The notes under the pieces were generated by a model. That model did no database searches and was not told the origin of the DNA. It worked only from the letters and a program-made list of their open reading frames with translations. Below are positions 1-12,533 of a stretch of DNA of 12,533 nucleotides, one piece after another. Each line of letters opens with the position of its first letter. Positions within the stretch are counted from its first letter, which is position 1. This DNA comes from Acidobacteriota bacterium. GTDB taxonomy: Bacteria > Acidobacteriota > Vicinamibacteria > Vicinamibacterales > CAVVIG01. The DNA lies in NCBI GenBank assembly GCA_003222455.1, contig QHWF01000140.1, forward strand, positions 1-12,533, written 5' to 3'. A program made the position numbers and the translations under genes.

Positions 1-188
1 AGGCTATCAATCCAGCCGAAACACAGTGCCTCATCGAGGGCATCGTCGTAGGCGATGGATGGAAGCCCCGTCTGACGCTTGTGGAATACGAGCCACACCT
101 CCGATTCCGAGTCGAGGTGCTCGGTGAGCCACTCTCGCCATTGTTCGCAGGTCCGCACTTCAAGGGTCTTCAAACTCTTGGAAAGCAT
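1..188 (-). CDS. YdeI/OmpD-associated family protein, 5' part only (gene runs off the left edge)
   Basis: The minus strand from 188 encodes 62 residues starting MLSKSLKTLEVRTCEQWREW and ending at the window edge in ...DEALCFGWIDS. The pattern 'W..WL..H...E.EVWLVFHK...G.PS..YD.ALDEALCFGWIDS' is the N-terminal signature of the YdeI/OmpD-associated family, small cytoplasmic proteins of uncertain biochemical function; some members have been linked to tolerance of cationic peptides. The ATG at 188-186 is preferred because a G-rich stretch (GGGGGC) lies a few bases upstream and because homologues start at about this distance from the EVRT-type motif. The gene is divergent from the ATPase gene at 469, with 280 bases between their starts. 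The C-terminal half is outside the window, so the family call rests on the N-terminal motif alone. No truncation is implied; the window simply ends. Confidence 0.8.
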   Translation of the reverse strand, partial: MLSKSLKTLEVRTCEQWREWLTEHLDSESEVWLVFHKRQTGLPSIAYDDALDEALCFGWIDS

Positions 189-468
189 CTTGCCCCCAGC
201 ACCTAGCCTATCAACAGACAGTAAGACCGGGCCGGACCGCTCGCAGCAATCACGCTCGGGTGATCACTCCTTCGATGGCTGTGAAGTCCGAAGAAACGCA
301 AGATGTTAGCACGGCCCGAGTAACCTGGTCGCACGCCTTGGATACCTGCGAGCATGAACGACGGTTACGCAGATGGCGTAGGCCTCACGTGAATGTACCG
401 GACAGGATGGGTCAGCCGCAGGTCCGACGTCCACATCGGCGTGTTACACTGCGCTCCCGGCACGCTGA
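189..468. other. Divergent intergenic region, no gene recognised
   Basis: This 280-base gap separates two divergent gene starts. I see no tRNA, terminator-like hairpin or convincing protein in it. A TACACT hexamer at 445-450 could be a -10 element for the ATPase gene, which would give a leader of only about a dozen bases, but I cannot see a matching -35 element, so this is a weak suggestion. The open frames here do not show coding-like codon use. Confidence 0.5.
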
Positions 469-2031
469 ATGGCCCAACGCATCCCTATCCGCCTGCACGT
501 CGGCAACGCCCTTCAGTGGCTCGGCACCCTGTACCGGAATCCGGCCGATGCGTTGAAAGAGCACGTCAGCAACGCCATCGACGAGCACCTCAAAGCGAAG
601 CTCGAGGGCACGGCGCACGATCGCTGCAACGTGACGTTCACGCTGGATCGGCGCCACGTCACGATCGAGTACTCCTACGGGATGAGCCGGGCCGAACTCG
701 AAACGGCGCTGCAGCGGGTCGCCGACTCGGCGAAGCGGTCGGGCTCGGTGCGGACGATTGGACGCCTCGGTATCGGCATCTTCAGCTTTCAGCAGGTCGG
801 ACGAAAATGCACGTTCTACACTCGCAAGACCAGGCTGGGCGAGACGCTGCGCGTGGCGCTCAAGGAAGGATCGGACGAAGCGTCTTTCGAGACGGCCCCG
901 GCGCGCGAGCGCCTCCCCGAACCCGGCCTGCGCGTGGTCATCTCCGAGCTGAAGTTCGACCCCACGCGATCGCGCGGACCCCTGGCGCCCGACACCCTCC
1001 GCCGCTACCTGGCGGAAAAGTTCGAGGCCTATCTGCGAGAGGGCTGGCTGGCGATCGAGATCCGAACGGGCGTCGCACGGTTTCCGGTGACTCCCTCGCG
1101 AATCCGGCTGCCGCGCCTGCTCGCGGACATCTCGGAGCTCGTCCTCCCGCGAGCATCGGACAAGGGCAAGAAGGTGCGGCACGAGCTGTACTTCGATCCG
1201 TCGGGCCGCGGTCGTATCGCCATCCGTCACCACGGAGTGACAGTCGTCGAAGACCTCGCGGCGCTCACGGCGTATGGACTGGAGGAAAGCGCCTGGGCGC
1301 AAGGATTCGTGCGCGGTGTTTTCGAAGCCGATTTTCTGTCGCCCCTGCCCGCGCGCTCAGGCTTCGAGGAGAACGAAGACTGGATCGCGGTTCTCGATCT
1401 GCTCGACCGTTATCTCCCGACGCTCGAAGCGGAGCTCGAGGGCCATCTCGCCGCGTATCGCGCACGGCAGGCCTCCGAGATTGGAGACCGCGCGCTGCGG
1501 CTCGCGCGCGACATTCTCGACCTCGACGAGTTCCGCGACCTGGCGCTGCCGGGCGGCCTGGCGAAACGCGGACGGCCGGAGCCGACAACGGCACGCGGTG
1601 CTGGAGCGCCTGGTCGCCAACGCCGGCGGGACGGCGAACCACCGGCCGCTCCCGGAGCCGACCCGTCCACGCGCGGGCGTCGCATCCGGTACGAAGAAGT
1701 GCCTTTCGAGGCCGGATCGAGGGCGCACAGCCGGTTCGTTTCCGGCGTCGTGCAGGCAAACACGCTGCACCACGATTTTCAGGACGCGGCCCGATCCGCC
1801 GACCGGCGTCTGGCGTATGCGGCCCTGATGATTGGCAAGGAATCGATTGCGTTCAACGATCGGACGGGAACTTCAGGCGACTTCCTCGAGAAGCTGCTCG
1901 ATTTCTATTTCAAGCTGCACGCGCGCGCCCGCAAGCGAGGCAGACGCGTGACCGCCGGAAGCGCCGAGCAGGAGCCACTGGAGCTCACGCAGCCTGTTCG
2001 ACAAGATGCGCTGCGGTCCGGGCAGGTTTGA
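469..2031 (+). CDS. GHKL-fold (Hsp90/MutL/MORC-like) ATP-binding protein
   Basis: This 520-residue protein has an N-terminal GHKL ATPase domain. The N-box is at residues 30-40 (KEHVSNAIDEH), with E31 and N35 where the general base and the Mg-coordinating Asn belong. The G2-type glycine loop is at 98-104 (GRLGIGI). The expected DxGxG box appears as EYSYGM (67-72), so the usual Asp is Glu and the first Gly is Ser. Residues about 235-300 look like the S5/transducer domain that follows the ATPase in this superfamily; the 'FEADFLSPLPARSGFEENED' segment recalls MORC-type ATPases. A Pro/Arg/Gly-rich linker (about 364-405) precedes a helical C-terminal region (about 405-490) rich in basic residues. 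An in-frame TGA at 466-468 directly abuts the ATG, so translation cannot start further upstream; no good Shine-Dalgarno is visible. Codon use suggests two compensating frameshifts around 1589-1663 (see findings). The substrate is unknown; DNA- or chaperone-type remodelling is inference. Confidence 0.8.
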   Translation: MAQRIPIRLHVGNALQWLGTLYRNPADALKEHVSNAIDEHLKAKLEGTAHDRCNVTFTLDRRHVTIEYSYGMSRAELETALQRVADSAKRSGSVRTIGRLGIGIFSFQQVGRKCTFYTRKTRLGETLRVALKEGSDEASFETAPARERLPEPGLRVVISELKFDPTRSRGPLAPDTLRRYLAEKFEAYLREGWLAIEIRTGVARFPVTPSRIRLPRLLADISELVLPRASDKGKKVRHELYFDPSGRGRIAIRHHGVTVVEDLAALTAYGLEESAWAQGFVRGVFEADFLSPLPARSGFEENEDWIAVLDLLDRYLPTLEAELEGHLAAYRARQASEIGDRALRLARDILDLDEFRDLALPGGLAKRGRPEPTTARGAGAPGRQRRRDGEPPAAPGADPSTRGRRIRYEEVPFEAGSRAHSRFVSGVVQANTLHHDFQDAARSADRRLAYAALMIGKESIAFNDRTGTSGDFLEKLLDFYFKLHARARKRGRRVTAGSAEQEPLELTQPVRQDALRSGQV

Positions 2032-2086
2032 GGACCTGAATCTACGCCGGCACGTGAGCCATTGCCAGACTCAGTCAGAGTACCGA

Positions 2087-3232
2087 TTATCTGGTCCGTG
2101 GTTGCGGCCGCCACAGGATGTCGTAGTAAGACCGGATGTCGCCGCGCGTGAACGCCTGCACCAGCTCACGAATCGGATCCACAACGGTCGTCGTCTCGTA
2201 CTCTGGCCTCCGGCCGGTGAATCGGGTCGCCGTGAAGTGCGTACGGATAAATGTGCTGTGCGCATCGATTGGAAGCGTCGAGACGTTCGTCACGAACTTC
2301 AGCCAGCGGTCGCTCTGAAACAGGTACCCTTCGACGTTCGACGTGTAGAAGGCTGTCACCGTCTCATGATGGCTCTTCAAATAGCGGCCAACAGCGCGAA
2401 GGGTTTTGTCTCCCGAGAAGTCGCCCACCAGCGGAACGATTCGATTACTCGTCTCGTACCCCTTCAGGACTCGGAAGTTCTCCTCTGACGCAAGATAGGC
2501 GTGAGAACGGCCCTGCCGGTCTGTCTGCGCCATGAGATCCACGTACGTGGGAATCCACGAATCGCCGCTCGAATCCCAGCGGATGTCCGGACCGCCGCGG
2601 CAAAACGCATCGTACGCATCCTTGATACTGATCTCGTCCTCGCGGCTCAACGTGAATCGGTGCACACTTTCAAGCCGATCGAACACAGTTCGGAGAGTCG
2701 CCTCCGCAAGGTCTGCGGAGGTGGAGACCGGCCTGAATGCCTCGAAGAGCGCTTTAGCCGTCGAGTCTTGCCCTACGCCAACCGGACGCGGTCGGGCGAA
2801 CAGTCTGGACAGAAAATCCACACGGTCCATCGATATCTCGACCAGGGCCTTGTACATCAGGTGAAGCAGCATATTTTCGCGTCTGATATCGATAATGAAG
2901 GCTATCTTTGGCTTCAGCGCCGCGATGTAGGTGAAGTTCTGCTCCGGCCCAACGCCCAAGTAGGCTCCTCGACCGACGGCCCTCTGCAAAGCGGGAATGA
3001 CCTGCTGGAACGATGTTTCGTTCGAAATCAGATTGTCGGAGCGGACGGCGCCGGATGAGCGGAAGGCACGTCCCGGTTCCGAGAAGGTCACCACTGTCTT
3101 CCAGAACTCCTGGTCGCTGAGCCTGACCGGTACTGTCTGGGCCGCGATGTCGCGCGGCACGGCCAGCAACGCTCCCCAGGCGGCCACGCTGGCGAACGCG
3201 GCGATGGCCAGATACCGGCGTCGTATCGTCAT
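2087..3232 (-). CDS. Exported protein of unknown function with a methyltransferase-like glycine motif (possibly LIC_10091-like family)
   Basis: This 381-residue protein begins MTIRRRYLAIAAFASVAAWG. Three arginines, a hydrophobic stretch and a likely cleavage near A31 (IAA-Q) make a Sec signal peptide, so the mature protein is probably periplasmic or secreted. Residues 89-120 read GAYLGVGPEQNF, then about 12 residues, then IIDIRREN. This resembles motif I and the acidic end of strand 2 in class I SAM-dependent methyltransferase folds. A later segment (270-305) has GDFSG.K.L, a long helix, and FYTSNVEGYL. From memory this matches a poorly characterised family typified by Leptospira LIC_10091; I cannot confirm the name. 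An in-frame TAG at 3248-3250 lies six codons upstream of the ATG, fixing the start region. The gene converges on the ATPase gene, leaving 55 bases between stop codons with no clear terminator. A methyltransferase-like fold on an exported protein is unusual, since SAM is cytoplasmic, so catalysis should not be assumed. Confidence 0.75.
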   Translation of the reverse strand: MTIRRRYLAIAAFASVAAWGALLAVPRDIAAQTVPVRLSDQEFWKTVVTFSEPGRAFRSSGAVRSDNLISNETSFQQVIPALQRAVGRGAYLGVGPEQNFTYIAALKPKIAFIIDIRRENMLLHLMYKALVEISMDRVDFLSRLFARPRPVGVGQDSTAKALFEAFRPVSTSADLAEATLRTVFDRLESVHRFTLSREDEISIKDAYDAFCRGGPDIRWDSSGDSWIPTYVDLMAQTDRQGRSHAYLASEENFRVLKGYETSNRIVPLVGDFSGDKTLRAVGRYLKSHHETVTAFYTSNVEGYLFQSDRWLKFVTNVSTLPIDAHSTFIRTHFTATRFTGRRPEYETTTVVDPIRELVQAFTRGDIRSYYDILWRPQPRTR

Positions 3233-3262
3233 AGGCGCGGCATCATCCTAATCCCAAGGCTC

Positions 3263-3360
3263 TACCACGGAGGTCACGGGGTCGAAACGCGTCAACGGAG
3301 GTCACGGTTTCATAAAAGTTGTTCCGTGTCCTCCCGTTCGTATCCGTGTCCTCCGTGGTA
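3263..3360. repeat. Nested inverted repeat, ACGGAGGTCACGG family (four copies)
   Basis: Four related segments lie between the exported-protein gene and the rpoC end. ACGGAGGTCACGG occurs identically at 3267-3279 and 3295-3307. Inverted versions occur at 3324-3337 (CCGTGTCCTCCCGT) and 3344-3360. The outer arms 3263-3279 and 3344-3360 are complementary at 16 of 17 positions, and the second and third copies form an inner pair. The whole can fold into a nested hairpin. Similar 'ACCACGGAGGACACGG' intergenic repeats are, from memory, common in several high-GC environmental phyla. It lies upstream of the gene starting at 3232 and downstream of rpoC. A transcription role is possible but not shown. 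Confidence 0.8.
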
Positions 3361-3372
3361 GCGCCTTACGAA

Positions 3373-3408
3373 CAAAAGGGCGACGATCTTTCGACCGGCG
3401 CCCTTTTG
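3373..3408 (-). terminator. Probable rpoC terminator hairpin
   Basis: A 10-base perfect inverted repeat, CAAAAGGGCG (3373-3382) and CGCCCTTTTG (3399-3408), encloses a 16-base loop and begins about 24 bases after the rpoC stop codon. In the direction of rpoC transcription the 3' arm ends in TTTT followed by GTT, a short U-tract. This is consistent with an intrinsic terminator ending the rplL-rpoB-rpoC transcript, but the U-tract is partly inside the stem, so efficiency is uncertain. Confidence 0.55.
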
Positions 3409-3431
3409 CCTTTTGACTTTTACCTTTTGAC

Positions 3432-3433
<2 letters not shown>
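3402..3433. repeat. Short tandem repeat of CCTTTTGACTT-type units abutting the rpoC stop
   Basis: CCTTTTGACTT occurs at 3409-3419 and again at 3423-3433, a 14-base period, preceded by a shorter variant CCTTTTGCC at 3402-3410. The last copy overlaps the rpoC stop codon (3432-3434, TAA on the minus strand). The first copy shares its CTTTTG bases with the 3' arm of the terminator hairpin. Confidence 0.7.
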
Positions 3434-7637
<4,204 letters not shown>

Positions 7638-7642
7638 TTTTT

Positions 7643-7649
7643 ACTCTCT
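7643..7649 (-). promoter_or_regulatory. Ribosome binding site of rpoC
   Basis: On the minus strand GAGAGAG is followed by five bases (TAAAA region) and the ATG at 7637-7635. The purine-rich run at this spacing supports that ATG as the rpoC start. It sits immediately 3' of the last hairpin of the spacer (7651-7668), so folding of that hairpin could affect ribosome access. Confidence 0.5.
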
Positions 7650-7650
7650 C

Positions 7651-7668
7651 GCGGGGCCCCACCCCCGC
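7651..7668. repeat. Spacer hairpin copy A
   Basis: GCGGGG and CCCCGC arms (read on the minus strand) enclose the loop GTGGGG, giving a 6-bp stem. It is preceded on the plus strand by TTACTCT like copy D, but lacks the conserved CTGGCACGG... flank of copies B, C and D. It is the copy nearest the rpoC ribosome binding site. Confidence 0.7.
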
Positions 7669-7731
7669 TCGCTGCCGTCGCTTACGCTCCGGATCTTGCC
7701 GGACGCGTCTGTCTGTTCAGTCAACGGTGGC

Positions 7732-7797
7732 GCGGGGCCCCACCGCCGCTCGCTGGCACGGTCTTCGCTGTCCCTCGGCCTCGAGCCTAGACTCTCG
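7732..7797. repeat. Spacer repeat copy B (partial)
   Basis: A hairpin of the same design as copy A, with one mismatch in the stem, occupies 7732-7749. It is followed at 7753-7797 by a segment identical to 7833-7877 of copy C at 44 of 45 positions. It is a diverged or truncated copy of the 74-base unit. Confidence 0.8.
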
Positions 7798-7810
7798 CGT
7801 TCCTTACTTA

Positions 7811-7884
7811 GCGTGGGGCCCCACCCCCACGCCTGGCACGGTCTTCGCTGTCCCTCGGCCTCGAGCGTAGACTCTCGGCCTCGG
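7811..7884. repeat. Spacer repeat copy C, 74-base perfect direct repeat
   Basis: This segment is identical over 74 bases to 7915-7988. It starts with an 8-bp perfect stem (GCGTGGGG / CCCCACGC, 6-base loop, 7811-7832), continues CTGGCACGGTCTTCGCTGTC, and contains CTCGGCCTCG twice. Upstream is a TTACT that also precedes copies A and D. Confidence 0.9.
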
Positions 7885-7914
7885 ATGTCCTGCCCGGCCC
7901 GCATTTCTTACTCT

Positions 7915-7988
7915 GCGTGGGGCCCCACCCCCACGCCTGGCACGGTCTTCGCTGTCCCTCGGCCTCGAGCGTAGACTCTCGGCCTCGG
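7915..7988. repeat. Spacer repeat copy D, 74-base perfect direct repeat
   Basis: This is identical to copy C (7811-7884), with a 104-base period between the two starts. It ends 13 bases from the rpoB stop codon. The hairpin part is 7915-7936. The perfect identity over 74 bases in non-coding DNA implies a recent duplication or active homogenisation. Confidence 0.9.
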
Positions 7989-8001
7989 GGTGAACGTGGC
8001 G

Positions 8002-12285
<4,284 letters not shown>

Positions 12286-12296
12286 CGTTGAAAAAA

Positions 12297-12300
12297 CCTC
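12297..12300 (-). promoter_or_regulatory. Ribosome binding site supporting the rpoB start at 12285
   Basis: On the minus strand GAGG is followed by TTTTTTCAACG and then the ATG, a spacing of 11 bases, which is long but workable. It supports the MYSLPKN start over the longer open frame from 12345. It directly touches one arm of the large inverted repeat (12301-12329). Confidence 0.5.
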
Positions 12301-12435
12301 GGGATTCGGGGTTCGGGATTTGGGATTCGTGAGATCGAACCCCAACCCGAGCCGGCCTACGGTGCGATCAGCGAGTGGGAGATGGAAGACCCGGGCCGCC
12401 GAATCGCGAATCCCGAATCCCCACTCCCAAATCCC
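12301..12435 (-). repeat. Large inverted repeat filling the rplL-rpoB gap
   Basis: Two 29-base arms, 12301-12329 and 12407-12435, can pair without gaps at 25 of 29 positions (including one G-U), enclosing a 77-base loop. Both arms are built of GGGATTC/GGGATTT-like heptamers, so local alternatives are possible. In the transcript the 5' arm begins at the last base of the rplL stop codon and the 3' arm ends exactly at the rpoB Shine-Dalgarno. In E. coli the same gap holds a transcription attenuator and an RNase III cleavage site; an equivalent role here is inference. No T-tract typical of an intrinsic terminator follows apart from the TTTTTT at 12291-12296, just after the GAGG. Confidence 0.75.
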
Positions 12436-12533
12436 TACTTGATCTCAACCTTCGCGCCGACGTCCTCGAATTTCTTCTTGATGGCTGCGGCCTCGTCCTT
12501 GGGGATCCCTTCCTTGATCGGCTTGGGCGCGCC
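12435..12533 (-). CDS. rplL: 50S ribosomal protein L7/L12, C-terminal end only
   Basis: The minus strand from the right edge reads 32 residues ending at TAG: GAPKPIKEGIPKDEAAAIKK, then KFEDVGAKVEIK. This is the conserved C-terminal end of L7/L12 (typically GAPKPVKEG..K.EAE..KK.LEEAGA.VE.K). L7/L12 forms the ribosomal stalk that recruits and stimulates translation factors. Only the last quarter is present; the rest, and presumably rplJ, lie beyond the right edge. It is followed by rpoB on the same strand, the conserved rplL-rpoB-rpoC order. Confidence 0.95.
   Translation of the reverse strand, partial: GAPKPIKEGIPKDEAAAIKKKFEDVGAKVEIK

Larger units (their letters stand above)
7638..8001 (-). 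other. Long repeat-filled rpoB-rpoC spacer
   Basis: The 364 bases between the rpoB stop and the rpoC start contain no convincing gene. The short open frames on both strands encode the same peptide repeatedly because they translate the repeats. The content is four copies of a GC-rich hairpin element, three of them followed (plus-strand sense) by the same 45- to 52-base flanking sequence. Neither hairpin orientation is followed by a T-run, so they do not look like intrinsic terminators for the rpoB transcript. An rpoC-specific promoter inside is possible, but I cannot point to one. Confidence 0.8.

Noticed and set aside
393..2039. A 548-codon frame overlapping the ATPase gene on the same strand
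   Set aside because: Its product is very rich in Arg, Ala and Gly, typical of an off-frame reading of GC-rich DNA, while the frame from 469 shows the GHKL motifs.
469..3232. The ATPase gene and its neighbours as a complete multi-gene defence system
   Set aside because: The neighbouring genes are convergent or divergent, not co-transcribed, and neither resembles a nuclease, methylase or toxin. There is no evidence for a system beyond the single ATPase.
7651..7936. The spacer hairpins as rho-independent terminators after rpoB
   Set aside because: The stems are GC-rich, but none is followed by a T-run in the direction of transcription, and rpoC downstream must be expressed.
7651..7988. The regularly spaced spacer repeats as a CRISPR array
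   Set aside because: There are only four copies, the distances differ (81, 79 and 104 bases), the repeat unit is far longer than a CRISPR repeat in the best copies, and no cas genes are present.
12286..12345. A start for rpoB 20 codons upstream (12345)
   Set aside because: The added residues are encoded by the GGGATTC-type inverted repeat and are unlike known RpoB N-termini; the ATG at 12285 has a ribosome binding site and a typical RpoB start.

Overview
This is a high-GC bacterial chromosome segment. It is dominated by the end of the ribosomal protein L7/L12 gene and the complete genes for the two large RNA polymerase subunits, all on the minus strand. The RpoB protein has an eight-cysteine insertion near its N-terminus which, from memory, is shared by Acidobacteriota RpoB. 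With the high GC and the repeat-filled gaps between genes, this suggests an acidobacterium, perhaps of the Vicinamibacteria (subdivision 6) type. The phylum is a reasonable inference; the class is a guess.

Layout, left to right: (1) 1-188, minus: the 5' part of a YdeI/OmpD-associated-family gene that runs off the edge. (2) 189-468: a divergent intergenic gap with no recognisable gene. (3) 469-2031, plus: a 520-residue GHKL-fold (Hsp90/MutL/MORC-like) ATPase with an atypical nucleotide-binding box and a stretch that looks locally frameshifted. (4) 2087-3232, minus: an exported protein with a methyltransferase-like glycine motif, of a poorly characterised family. (5) 3233-3431: nested inverted repeats, a hairpin that probably terminates rpoC, and a short tandem repeat reaching the rpoC stop codon. 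(6) 3432-7637, minus: rpoC. (7) 7638-8001: an unusually long rpoB-rpoC spacer with four GC-rich hairpins and two perfect 74-base direct repeats. (8) 8002-12285, minus: rpoB. (9) 12286-12434: a gap spanned by a large imperfect inverted repeat. (10) 12435-12533, minus: the 3' end of rplL.

Transcription of the main block runs rplL, rpoB, rpoC. RpoB and RpoC together form the polymerase active site, and L7/L12 is the ribosomal stalk protein; this co-transcription is conserved across bacteria. The unusual feature is that every gap in or after the operon carries a different repeat or fold-back element: one fills the space between the rplL stop codon and the rpoB Shine-Dalgarno sequence, one fills the rpoB-rpoC spacer, and two lie behind rpoC. 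They could act on RNA processing, stability or relative expression, or be dispersed intergenic repeats that settled there.

I see no tRNA, rRNA, CRISPR array, transposase, or complete recognisable defence or biosynthetic system. The least explained protein-coding material is the stand-alone MORC/Hsp90-like ATPase and the exported protein beside it.
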